The notes below the pieces were generated by a model, which was not told the DNA's origin, made no database searches, and was given only the letters and a program-made list of their open reading frames with translations. A DNA stretch of 17,778 nt from Thermoplasmata archaeon (GTDB lineage Archaea > Thermoplasmatota > Thermoplasmata > Lutacidiplasmatales > UBA184), in contig JASHUJ010000067.1 in NCBI GenBank assembly GCA_030040035.1, positions 1-17,778 on the forward strand. Reading direction: 5' to 3'. The translations under genes and the position numbers were made by a program. Of the stretch, positions 1 to 7,569 are shown in pieces (position 1 is the stretch's first letter; the number at the start of each line of letters is the position of its first letter).

Positions 1-68
1 ACTGGAGCTCAGAGTTCCAGGGGGGCGGGCCCTGACCCCTCCAGCGCAAAACGCTAAACCTCGAACGG

Positions 69-84
69 CTCCCGCGTTCGGGAG
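69..84 (+). repeat. Short hairpin just 5' of the tRNA gene
   Basis: A perfect 6-bp inverted repeat, CTCCCG / CGGGAG with a CGTT loop, ends 2 nt before the first tRNA base. Its left arm could also pair with GGGAG at the tRNA 5' end, so in the precursor it may keep the leader from mispairing with the acceptor strand, or it may simply be GC-rich chance. Nothing else recognisable lies in bases 1-86. A weak AT-rich stretch (CTAAACC, 52-58) is the only candidate tRNA promoter box. Confidence 0.35.
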
Positions 85-86
85 GA

Positions 87-249
87 GGGAGCATAGGCTA
101 ATCTGGCAGACCAGCGGGCTCCAGTCAGGGTGGCCGAACGGCCCCCTGGATAGATTCGGGTCTGCGGAGGGGCGCCTTGCGCCCCCGTGACGAGTGACTG
201 GAGCGCGCGGAGAGACCCGCATATCGGGGTTCAAATCCCCGTGCTCCCA
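87..249 (+). tRNA. tRNA-Trp (CCA) interrupted by a 90-nt archaeal intron
   Basis: The acceptor arms GGGAGCA (87-93) and TGCTCCC (242-248) pair in all seven positions, with discriminator A249. The anticodon stem is GCGGG (114-118) with CCCGC (216-220). The loop begins CTCCAG (119-124), giving anticodon CCA at 121-123. The T arm is CGGGG (225-229) and CCCCG (237-241) around the loop TTCAAAT. The D stem is weaker: G96-C112 and G97-C111 pair, then C98 opposes A110 and T99 opposes G109. The exons are 87-124 and 215-249, giving a 73-nt mature tRNA, split between positions 37 and 38, the canonical archaeal site. The 3' terminal CCA is not encoded (CCT follows A249). Archaeal tRNA-Trp genes often carry introns at this site. 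Confidence 0.93.
125..214 (+). other. tRNA-Trp intron with bulge-helix-bulge splice sites
   Basis: CTCC (119-122) pairs with GGAG (209-212) as the central 4-bp helix, flanked by two 3-nt bulges, AGT (123-125) and AGA (213-215). Cutting after the second base of each bulge gives 124|125 and 214|215, as the splicing endonuclease requires. The outer helix after the 5' bulge starts with a C126/C208 mismatch, so the motif is slightly relaxed. Inside the intron are two strong hairpins: CAGGG, bulged T, GGCC paired to GGCC CCCTG (126-148), and GGGGCGC/GCGCCCC around CTT (169-185). GACTGGAG (196-203) is perfectly complementary to CTCCAGTC (119-126) and would compete with the splicing helix. A GTGACGA at 187-193 resembles a box C, but no box D is convincing. 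Confidence 0.85.
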
Positions 250-399
250 CCTCTCCCGAGCCCTGCCTCCGGCGGCAGCGGAGACCACCGAGGGGGTCCG
301 CCGAGGGAACGGTTATGGTCCCGACCGCGACTATGGGGGCGCTCGGGACCCGCCGTCGGCTTCGTAGGCCTGCCCGGACTCGAGCGAGGTGAGTGAGAC

Positions 400-1434
400 G
401 TGCCGACGAAGGAGACCGTCCGCCGGCGCAAGACCTCCCGGCCGGCGCGGCGGAGCGCGCGTCCCTCGAAGCGAGGGCCGGTTTACGTAGGCATCGATCT
501 GGGCGGCACGAAGATCGCGACGGGCTTGGTCGACGCGTCCGGCCGAATCCTCCGACCGCACCTGCATCCGACCGGCAGCGATCGACCCGCCGACCGGATC
601 ATCGCGGACGTCGCCGACTGTCTGCGCGACTGCTGGGGCGACGAGCTCCCGCGCGTGGCCGCGGTCGGGATCGGGGTCGCCGGCCAGGTCGAACCGGACG
701 GCACGGTGGCGTTCGCGCCCAACCTGCGCTGGCGGAACGTGCCGCTCGCCCGGGAGATCGCGAAGGTCGTCGATCGTCCCGTCAAGGTCGTGAACGACGT
801 CCGGGCGATCACGTACGGGATCTGGAAGCACGGGGCCGGAAAGGGGGTCGACGATCTGGTGTGCATCTTCATCGGCACCGGGGTCGGGGGCGGGATCGTC
901 GCCCAAGGAGCGCTGCGGACCGGCGCGAACGGTACGGCCGGCGAAGTCGGGCACACCACGGTGCAGGCGGGGGGCCGGAAGTGCCACTGCCCGAACCGGG
1001 GATGCTGGGAGGCGTACGTGGGCGGTTGGGCGATCGCCGAGCGAGCGCGCGAAGCGGTGCGCGCGGACCCAAGCGCCGGGGCCACGCTCGTCGCGCGCTC
1101 GGGCGGCGCGATCGATTCGATCGACGCCCACAGCGTCGACGACGCGTACCAGGCCGGGGACCCGCTCGCGCTACGGATCGTGGACGAGACGGTACGCTAT
1201 CTCATCGACGGGCTCGTGACGGTCGTGAACGCGATCGATCCGAAGCTGATCGTGCTCGGCGGGGGAGTGATGGGCGGCCTGGCCCAGTTCCTCGACGAGA
1301 TCAACGCGGGCGTTCGGGCGCGGGCCCTCCCGACCGCCGCCCGTGGGCTGCGGATCGTGCCGGCGAAGCTCGGAGAGTTCTCCGGGGTCCTCGGCGCCGC
1401 CACGTACGCCGCCGAGTCGATGCGGGTCCGGTGA
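400..1434 (+). CDS. ROK-family glucokinase-like sugar kinase
   Basis: The protein has 344 residues and probably phosphorylates glucose, or a related hexose, with ATP in the cytoplasm, supplying glucose-6-phosphate to the pathway genes downstream. Family marks are the phosphate-binding DLGGTK (33-38), N132-D133 with the predicted catalytic Asp, the GTGVGGG loop (159-165), GEVGH (181-185), and the zinc-binding block C195-x-C197 to C202, with H185 as the fourth ligand. The start is a GTG preceded by a strong ribosome-binding site, GAGGTGAG at 386-393, 6 nt away. The first 25 residues are a very basic Arg/Lys/Ser/Thr tail before the kinase fold, unusual for ROK enzymes. The stop lies 6 nt before transketolase. 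CTATGGGG at 331-338 is a weak possible promoter element. ROK sequence alone does not separate glucose from mannose, fructose or N-acetylsugar specificity; the context favours glucose. Confidence 0.88.
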   Translation: MPTKETVRRRKTSRPARRSARPSKRGPVYVGIDLGGTKIATGLVDASGRILRPHLHPTGSDRPADRIIADVADCLRDCWGDELPRVAAVGIGVAGQVEPDGTVAFAPNLRWRNVPLAREIAKVVDRPVKVVNDVRAITYGIWKHGAGKGVDDLVCIFIGTGVGGGIVAQGALRTGANGTAGEVGHTTVQAGGRKCHCPNRGCWEAYVGGWAIAERAREAVRADPSAGATLVARSGGAIDSIDAHSVDDAYQAGDPLALRIVDETVRYLIDGLVTVVNAIDPKLIVLGGGVMGGLAQFLDEINAGVRARALPTAARGLRIVPAKLGEFSGVLGAATYAAESMRVR

Positions 1435-1440
1435 GGTGCC

Positions 1441-3453
1441 GTGACGAGCGACGACGACCGGCGCATCAACACGATCCGGTTCCTCGCCGTCGACATGGTC
1501 GAGAAGGCGAACTCGGGCCACCCCGGGCTCCCGCTCGGCGCCGCGCCGATGGCCTACGTCCTCTTCGATCGATTCCTGCGGCACGACCCCCGGGACCCGA
1601 CCTGGAGCGATCGGGACCGCTTCGTACTCTCGGCGGGCCACGGTTCCGCGCTGCTGTACGCGCTGCTCCACCTGACCGGCTACGATCTGCCCCTCGAGCA
1701 GCTCGAACGGTTCCGCCAGTACGGCAGCGCGACCCCGGGCCACCCCGAGCGGGGCCGCACGCCCGGGGTCGAGGTCACGACCGGCCCGCTCGGGCAGGGA
1801 TTCGCGATGGCGATCGGCCTCGCGATCGCCGAGCACTATCTCGAGACCCGGTTCAACCAGCCGGGATTCCCCGTCGTCGGCCACACGACGTTCGGGCTCT
1901 GCTCCGACGGGGACATCATGGAAGGGATCGCGTCGGAAGCGGCTTCCCTGGCCGGTCACCTCGGCGTCTCGCGCCTCGTGATGCTCTACGACGACAACCT
2001 CGTGTCGCTGGAGGGACCGACCTCGCTCGCGCTCAGCGAAAACGTCGACGAGCGGTTCCACGCCTACGGTTGGAACACGACGTTCGTCCCGGACGGCAAT
2101 GACGTGGCCGCGATCGACGCGGCGATCCGGGGCGCGCTCGCTCAGCCGGATCGACCGTGGCTGATCCGGATCCGCACGCACATCGGCTACGGCAGCCCCA
2201 AGCAGGACACCTACCAAGCCCACGGGGAGCCGCTCGGGCCCGAAGCGACCCGGGCGACGAAGCAGAAGCTCGGTTGGCCGCTCGAGCCGCCGTTCCTCGT
2301 GCCCGAGGACGTGCGCGCCCACTTCGCGCAGGGGATCGCGCAGGGCGCCCGGCGCTCGGCCGAGTGGAGGGCGATGTTCGAGCGGTACCGGAGCTCCCAC
2401 CCCGACCTCGCGACCGAGTTCGAGCGGATGATGACCGGGCAGCTCCCCCCGGGTTGGGACGCCGGCCTCCCGGTCTTCCCCGAGGGGAGCGTCGCGACGC
2501 GCGACGCCGGTTCGAAGGCGATGCAGCTCCTGGCATCCCATCTGCCCGAGCTGCTGGGCGGGTCCGGCGATCTCTCTCCGTCGACGAAGACCTACCTCGA
2601 GGGGCTCGGGGACTTTTCGTTCCACGGCCCGTGCGGCCGGAACCTCCACTTCGGTGTCCGCGAGAACGCCATGGTCGGGATCGTCAACGGCTTGGCGGCG
2701 CACGGCGGCCTGCGCCCGTACGGCGCCTCGTTCCTCGTCTTCTCGGACTACGCGCGGCCGGCGATCCGGCTCGCCGCCCTCATGCAGGTGCCGACGACCC
2801 TCGTCTTCACGCACGACAGCATCGGGCTCGGGGAGGACGGTCCCACCCACCAACCGGTCGAACACCTCGCCGCGCTGCGCGCGATCCCGGAGTTCACCGT
2901 CGTCCGCCCCGCGGACGCCAACGAGACCGTCGTGGCCTGGCAGTTGGCCCTCGGACGCCGGGGACCGATCGCGTTCGCCCTCACGCGCCAGAAGCTGCCG
3001 GTCCTCGACGTCGGAAAGTACCCGGGGCTGCGCGAGGGCGTACGCAAGGGGGCATACGTGCTCGAAGAAGCGCCGGAAGGGCGACCCGAGGTCATCCTCA
3101 TCGGCACGGGCTCCGAGGTGCAGCTCTGTTTGGCCGCGCGGACGCGGCTCGCGGCGGAGGGGGTGCGCGCGCGCGTCGTCTCGATGCCCTGCGGCCGATG
3201 GTTCGACGAGCAGAGCCCGCAGTACCGGGACGGCGTGCTGCCGCCCGGAGTCCCACGGGTCGCGATCGAGGCCGCGAGCCCGTTCGGGTGGGAGCGCTAC
3301 GCCGGTCCGGGCGGGAAGATCATCGGGCTCGATCGGTTCGGCGCTTCGGGCCCCGGCGCCAAGGTGCTCGAAGCGCTCGGGTTCACCACCGACCGGGTCG
3401 TCGACGCCGCGCTGAGCGTCCTCGGTCGGCCGCCGAAGAAGGGGGCCCCGTGA
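1441..3453 (+). CDS. tkt: Transketolase, full-length single chain
   Basis: This 670-residue thiamine-diphosphate enzyme moves two-carbon ketol units between pentose, tetrose, hexose and triose phosphates. Visible motifs are SGHPG (H27), SAGHGS (H67), GHPE (H101), the cofactor loop GPLGQG (115-120), the Mg2+/TPP motif at 155-186 ending in YDDN (N186), AHGEPLG (H261), the catalytic glutamate in FGVREN (E408), and GEDGPTHQP (H470). The usual GDG at the start of the TPP motif reads SDG (155-157), with the metal-binding Asp kept. Many archaea split transketolase into two subunits, whereas this is the undivided bacterial/eukaryotic form. Start GTG at 1441 has GAGGTG at 1433-1438 overlapping the kinase stop. 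Its own stop overlaps the GTG of the next gene (GTGA, 3450-3453), which suggests translational coupling. Confidence 0.96.
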   Translation: MTSDDDRRINTIRFLAVDMVEKANSGHPGLPLGAAPMAYVLFDRFLRHDPRDPTWSDRDRFVLSAGHGSALLYALLHLTGYDLPLEQLERFRQYGSATPGHPERGRTPGVEVTTGPLGQGFAMAIGLAIAEHYLETRFNQPGFPVVGHTTFGLCSDGDIMEGIASEAASLAGHLGVSRLVMLYDDNLVSLEGPTSLALSENVDERFHAYGWNTTFVPDGNDVAAIDAAIRGALAQPDRPWLIRIRTHIGYGSPKQDTYQAHGEPLGPEATRATKQKLGWPLEPPFLVPEDVRAHFAQGIAQGARRSAEWRAMFERYRSSHPDLATEFERMMTGQLPPGWDAGLPVFPEGSVATRDAGSKAMQLLASHLPELLGGSGDLSPSTKTYLEGLGDFSFHGPCGRNLHFGVRENAMVGIVNGLAAHGGLRPYGASFLVFSDYARPAIRLAALMQVPTTLVFTHDSIGLGEDGPTHQPVEHLAALRAIPEFTVVRPADANETVVAWQLALGRRGPIAFALTRQKLPVLDVGKYPGLREGVRKGAYVLEEAPEGRPEVILIGTGSEVQLCLAARTRLAAEGVRARVVSMPCGRWFDEQSPQYRDGVLPPGVPRVAIEAASPFGWERYAGPGGKIIGLDRFGASGPGAKVLEALGFTTDRVVDAALSVLGRPPKKGAP

Positions 3454-5120
3454 GCGGGGCGACCGCCGCACCCCCCGCCGGAGCCGGCGCGGAGCGCTTG
3501 GGCTCCTACGCTCCGCGCGTCGAGGCGCGGCTCGCCGAGTGGCAGGCCGGCCGGGCCAGCACTCGGATCTGGGAGAAGGACCCCAGCTTCTGGCCCGCGG
3601 CCGATCCGAACGACGTCGCGACCCGCCTGGGATGGCTCTCGCTACCGAGCGGCTCGGAGCGCCTCGTCCCGGAGGTCATGGAGCTCGCCCACGAGGTCCG
3701 AACCGAGGGATTCCGGCGGGTGGTGCTCCTCGGGATGGGGGGTTCGAGCCTTGCCCCCGAGACGCTCGCCCGGGCCTTCGGCCTCCGCCCAGGCTGGCCG
3801 GAGCTGAGGGTGCTCGACAGCACCCATCCGGCCGCGGTCGCCCGCACCGTTTCCGAGGGCGAGCTCTCCCAGACCCTGTTCATCGTATCGAGCAAGTCGG
3901 GCACGACGCTGGAGCCGAATGCGCTCTTTGCGTACTTCTGGGACCGAGCGGTCCGCCTTCGCCCGGAGGCGGGCGCCCAGTTCGTCGCGATCACGGACCC
4001 CGGCACCCCGCTCGAAGCGCTGGCGCGGCAACACGGATTCCGTCGTTGTTTCCTCGCGCCGAGCGACGTCGGAGGACGGTACAGCGCGCTGACCCCGTTC
4101 GGCCTCGTGCCGGCGGCCCTGGTCGGGATCGATGTCGAAGGGCTGCTCGCGAACGCCCAGGCGATGGCGGCGCGGTGCGGCCCCGGTCAGGCTGCCGCGA
4201 CGCATCCCGGCCTCCGTCTCGGGGCGATCCTCGGGGAGATCGGACGCGCGGGTCGGGACAAGGTGATCCTGGTGCCCTCGCGCTCGATCGAATCGCTGCC
4301 GCCTTGGCTCGAGCAACTGATCGCGGAGAGCCTCGGGAAGCGAGGGACCGGCCTCGTCCCGGTGACGGGCGAGGTCGATCCGCTCGATCCGATGGGCGCG
4401 GCCGATCGGATCGTGGTCGAGCTGCGCGGAACGGGGGACACGGGCGCATCGGACCCTCCCGCCGGCGATGCGACGCCCCGGGTGGTCGTCGAGATCCCCG
4501 GAACGGTCGACATCGCCGGCGAGTTCTTCCGATGGGAGTTTGCGATCGCGGCCGTGGGGGCGGTCCTCGGGATCGACCCGTTCGATCAACCGGATGTCGA
4601 GTTCGCCAAGGAACTCGCCCGCCAGGCGATGAAGTCCCCGGCTCCGAGCGCCGACCCGACCCCGTCGGCGGTGCCCGTGGAGGTCGCCGATCGGGACCGG
4701 ATCCGGGCCCGGCTCGCCGAGTGGTGCGGGCGGGCCCGTCCGGGGGACTACGCCGCCGTTCAGGCGTTCCTCGACCCGACCGAGCCGGTCCGCCAGGGCG
4801 TGCGCGAACTCGCCTACGCGGTGCGTCGTCGGCTCCGCCTCGCGACGACCGTTGGCTTCGGGCCGCGGTTCCAGCACTCCACCGGCCAGCTGCACAAGGG
4901 GGGCCCCCCGACCGGCCTGTTCCTCCAATTCATCGACGAGCCCACCATGGACGTCGAGGTGCCGGGGATGTCGCTCTCGTTCGGCCGGATCATCCGATCC
5001 CAGGCCGACGGCGACGCGCAGGCCCTCCTGCAGCGCGGCCGCCGGCTGCTGCGCGTCCAGCTCGGGCGCGACGCGCTCGCGGGACTCGAGCACGTGCGCC
5101 GCGAGATCGGCTCCCGGTAG
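3450..5120 (+). CDS. pgi: Phosphoglucose isomerase of the Tal-Pgi type, without the transaldolase half
   Basis: The protein has 556 residues and likely interconverts glucose-6-phosphate and fructose-6-phosphate. Two sugar-isomerase (SIS) domains are visible. The first contains LLGMGGSSLAPE (93-104) and SSKSGTT (147-153). The second ends in STGQLHKGGP (477-486), whose histidine H482 is a candidate active-site residue. These signatures, and the entry segment IWEKDPSFW (40-48) followed by RLGWLSLP, match the C-terminal part of bacterial bifunctional transaldolase/glucose-6-phosphate isomerase proteins. Those carry about 360 further N-terminal residues, which are absent: the upstream sequence is transketolase in another frame. 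The start is a GTG overlapping the transketolase stop by 4 nt. No transaldolase lies elsewhere in the window. The function rests on family resemblance; residues 1-18 look like a disordered leader. Confidence 0.87.
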   Translation: MSGATAAPPAGAGAERLGSYAPRVEARLAEWQAGRASTRIWEKDPSFWPAADPNDVATRLGWLSLPSGSERLVPEVMELAHEVRTEGFRRVVLLGMGGSSLAPETLARAFGLRPGWPELRVLDSTHPAAVARTVSEGELSQTLFIVSSKSGTTLEPNALFAYFWDRAVRLRPEAGAQFVAITDPGTPLEALARQHGFRRCFLAPSDVGGRYSALTPFGLVPAALVGIDVEGLLANAQAMAARCGPGQAAATHPGLRLGAILGEIGRAGRDKVILVPSRSIESLPPWLEQLIAESLGKRGTGLVPVTGEVDPLDPMGAADRIVVELRGTGDTGASDPPAGDATPRVVVEIPGTVDIAGEFFRWEFAIAAVGAVLGIDPFDQPDVEFAKELARQAMKSPAPSADPTPSAVPVEVADRDRIRARLAEWCGRARPGDYAAVQAFLDPTEPVRQGVRELAYAVRRRLRLATTVGFGPRFQHSTGQLHKGGPPTGLFLQFIDEPTMDVEVPGMSLSFGRIIRSQADGDAQALLQRGRRLLRVQLGRDALAGLEHVRREIGSR

Positions 5121-5154
5121 GGGTTCCATGTCGCCTCCCTCCTCACAGCGCGGG

Positions 5155-5174
5155 GGTCGGACCGACCGCGGTCG
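5155..5174. repeat. Two overlapping dyads in the only gap of the pathway operon
   Basis: GGTCGG-A-CCGACC (5155-5167) and the perfect 12-base palindrome CGACCGCGGTCG (5163-5174) overlap in the 79-nt gap between the isomerase and 6-phosphogluconate dehydrogenase genes. They could form a regulator site or alternative RNA hairpins, or be chance in very GC-rich DNA. No clear TATA box accompanies them. Confidence 0.35.
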
Positions 5175-5199
5175 TGTCCGGGAGGCGTAGGAGTTCAGG

Positions 5200-6105
5200 A
5201 TGGAGCTGGGAATGGTGGGGCTCGGCCGGATGGGCGGGAACATGGCGGTGCGCCTCGTGCGCGGTGGACATCGGGTCGTGGGCTACGCCCGCAGCCGCGA
5301 CACGGTCGACGCCGCCGCGGCGCAGGGGATCGTCGGGGCGAGCGCGCTCGCCGATCTCGTCTCGAAGCTGAAGCCGCCGCGCGCGGTCTGGCTCATGATC
5401 CCGGCGGGCGCTCCCACCGAGGAGTACCTGGACCAGCTCCTCGGCCTGCTCGCGAAGGGCGACACGCTGATCGACGGCGGGAACTCGCGCTACACCGATT
5501 CGATCCGGCACTTCACGAAGTGCCAATCGGCGGGAGTCGACTTTCTCGATGTCGGCGTCAGCGGGGGGATCTGGGGCCTGAGCGAGGGCTACTGTCTCAT
5601 GATCGGCGGTCCCGCGGCGGCCGCGGACCGCCTGCGCCCGATCTTCGAAACGCTCGCCCCGGCGCCGGACGCCGGGTGGGGCCGCGTGGGGGGACCGGGA
5701 GCGGGGCACTTCGTGAAGATGGTGCACAACGGGATCGAGTACGGGATGATGGAGGCGTACGCGGAGGGGTTCGACGTGCTCCGCGCGAAGACGACGTACG
5801 AGCTCAACCTCGGCCAGATCGCGGAGATGTGGCGCCGCGGGAGCGTCGTACGCTCCTGGCTGCTCGACCTCTCCGCGGAGATCCTGAAGGACCGGGCCGC
5901 GCTCGATGCGATCCCGGGCTACGTGCGCGACTCGGGCGAGGGGCGCTGGACGATCGAGGAGTCGTTCGACCTCGGCGTGCCGACGCCCGTGATCACGCTC
6001 GCGCTCGAGCAGCGGATCCGCTCGCGCGACGAGACGCTCTTCGCCGAGAAGCTGCTCGCGGCGATGCGGCAGAAGTTCGGGGGCCACGCGGTGGGGCCGG
6101 GGTGA
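5200..6105 (+). CDS. gnd: 6-phosphogluconate dehydrogenase (decarboxylating), short form
   Basis: This 301-residue enzyme oxidises and decarboxylates 6-phosphogluconate to ribulose-5-phosphate. It is the short GndA/YqeC-like class, against about 470 residues for the E. coli type. An N-terminal Rossmann fold begins GMVGLGRMGGN (4-14), GGNS (93-96) and SGG (121-123) line the substrate site, and GHFVKMVHNGIEYGMM (169-184) holds the catalytic Lys173 and Glu180 with Asn177. EGRWT lies in the helical C-terminal domain. The segment after the second beta strand, YARSRD (29-34), resembles the NRS of NADP-using enzymes rather than the acidic residue expected for NAD, so NADP+ is inferred. ATG at 5200 has GGAG at 5190-5193; an upstream in-frame ATG at 5128 is blocked by TAG at 5188-5190. 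The gene ends 3 nt before zwf. Confidence 0.93.
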   Translation: MELGMVGLGRMGGNMAVRLVRGGHRVVGYARSRDTVDAAAAQGIVGASALADLVSKLKPPRAVWLMIPAGAPTEEYLDQLLGLLAKGDTLIDGGNSRYTDSIRHFTKCQSAGVDFLDVGVSGGIWGLSEGYCLMIGGPAAAADRLRPIFETLAPAPDAGWGRVGGPGAGHFVKMVHNGIEYGMMEAYAEGFDVLRAKTTYELNLGQIAEMWRRGSVVRSWLLDLSAEILKDRAALDAIPGYVRDSGEGRWTIEESFDLGVPTPVITLALEQRIRSRDETLFAEKLLAAMRQKFGGHAVGPG

Positions 6106-6108
6106 ACC

Positions 6109-7569
6109 GTGGCCCCTCCGCGCTTCGATCGCCATCTGTTCGTGATCTTTGGGGCGACCGGCGATCTCGCCGGGCGCAAGCTCCTCCCCGCGCTGCGGGA
6201 GATCGCCCGGGGGCTTCCCGCGCGGCCCGCCCCGCTGCGGATCCTCGGGTGCGGACGCCGCCCCCTCTCGGACCGACAGTTCCAGGACGAGGTGATCGCC
6301 TGGTGGCGCCGGGACCGCATCCGCGACCTCGCGGCCAGCATCCGCTGGGCCCGGGACCACCTCCGCTACCAATCACTGGGGGACGAGACGCCCGAAGAGT
6401 ACCGGGCCCTCGGCGCGCGGATCGCGGAGATCGAGCGCGCGCAAGGACTGCCGGGGAACCGGGTCTTCTACCTCGCCCTTCCGTCCCACGCGTTCGGCAA
6501 GACGATCGAGCGCCTCGGGACGGCGGGTCTCAACGAGGCGCCCGGCTGGGTCCGCCTCGTGGTCGAGAAGCCGTTCGGCACCGACCTCGCCTCCGCCGAG
6601 GCGCTCAACCGCACCGTCCACACGTACTTCGACGAGCGCCGCGTGTACCGGATCGACCACTACCTCGGGAAGGAGACCGTCCAGAACCTGATCGTCTTCC
6701 GCCTCGCGAACATGTTCTTCGAGTCGGTCTGGAACCGCGACCGGATCGACTTCGTCGAGATCACGGTCGCCGAGCAGCTCGGCGTCGAGCATCGCGGCGG
6801 GTACTACGACGGGGTCGGCGCCCTGCGCGACATGGTCCAGAACCATCTCACGCAGCTGCTCACGCTCACCGGGATGGACGAGCCCACCAACCTCGAGGCG
6901 GACGAGGTCCGGAACGAGAAGGTCAAGGTACTGCGCTCGATCGAGCCGATCCGCGCCGAGGACGTCGTCCGGGGCCAGTACGCGCCCGGGCGGATCGACG
7001 GGCGGAAGGTGCCGGGTTACCGGGAGGAGGACGGCGTGAGCCCCCGGTCGGACACCGAGACGTTCGTCGCGTTGCGCCTGAACGTCAACAGCTGGCGCTG
7101 GCACGGCGTGCCGTTCTTCCTGCGGACGGGCAAGCGCCTTCCCACGAAGCGGACGGAGATCACGATCCACTTCCGCAGCCCGCCGGTCTGGTTCTTCGGC
7201 CCCGCCGTGCCGCGCGCGATCGCCGCGAACCGGCTCACGATCACGATCCAGCCGGACGAGGGCTTCGAGCTCGCGTTCGAGATCAAGCGGCCCGGACTCG
7301 CGGTCGAGCTCGAGACCCACCGACTGCATTTCATGTATTCCGAGGCGTTCGGCCCGCTCCCGGACGGCTACCAGACGCTCCTCACCGACCTCCTCCTCGG
7401 CGACCAGACGCTGTTCGTGCGCGCGGACGAGGTCGAGCACTCCTGGCGCATCTACACCCCGATCCTCGCCCATCCTCCGCCGCTCCAGCCCTACCCGAGC
7501 GGGTCCTGGGGGCCAAGGGCGGCCGACGAGCTCGTCCGTGCCCACGGCTACGAATGGTCGAGTCCCTGA
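6109..7569 (+). CDS. zwf: Glucose-6-phosphate dehydrogenase (Zwf family)
   Basis: This 486-residue, full-length enzyme oxidises glucose-6-phosphate to 6-phosphogluconolactone, the entry step of the oxidative pentose phosphate pathway. It has the dinucleotide-binding GATGDLAGRKL (15-25), EKPFG (153-157) with the conserved lysine, the family signature RIDHYLGKE (181-189), and DMVQNH (241-246), whose H246 matches the catalytic base. GCGRRP (48-53), with arginines after the second strand, fits NADP+ use. The start is GTG, 3 nt after the gnd stop, with GGGGTGA overlapping that stop as a possible ribosome-binding site. The last 16 bases overlap the lactonase gene. This is the bacterial/eukaryotic enzyme, not the unrelated NAD-dependent glucose-6-phosphate dehydrogenase (Azf) of halophilic archaea. 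Confidence 0.96.
   Translation: MAPPRFDRHLFVIFGATGDLAGRKLLPALREIARGLPARPAPLRILGCGRRPLSDRQFQDEVIAWWRRDRIRDLAASIRWARDHLRYQSLGDETPEEYRALGARIAEIERAQGLPGNRVFYLALPSHAFGKTIERLGTAGLNEAPGWVRLVVEKPFGTDLASAEALNRTVHTYFDERRVYRIDHYLGKETVQNLIVFRLANMFFESVWNRDRIDFVEITVAEQLGVEHRGGYYDGVGALRDMVQNHLTQLLTLTGMDEPTNLEADEVRNEKVKVLRSIEPIRAEDVVRGQYAPGRIDGRKVPGYREEDGVSPRSDTETFVALRLNVNSWRWHGVPFFLRTGKRLPTKRTEITIHFRSPPVWFFGPAVPRAIAANRLTITIQPDEGFELAFEIKRPGLAVELETHRLHFMYSEAFGPLPDGYQTLLTDLLLGDQTLFVRADEVEHSWRIYTPILAHPPPLQPYPSGSWGPRAADELVRAHGYEWSSP

Noticed and set aside
125..214. tRNA-Trp intron as a box C/D methylation guide RNA
   Set aside because: GTGACGA at 187-193 is one base off box C, but no CTGA box D lies at the right distance, the target-complementary GACTGGAG is not followed by a D box five bases on, and strong internal hairpins replace the usual open guide layout.
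393..5371. Long Arg-rich open frames overlapping the kinase, transketolase and isomerase genes on both strands
   Set aside because: They are what very GC-rich coding DNA produces in the other frames: Arg/Pro/Gly-rich translations with no recognisable domains, lying over genes with clear motifs.
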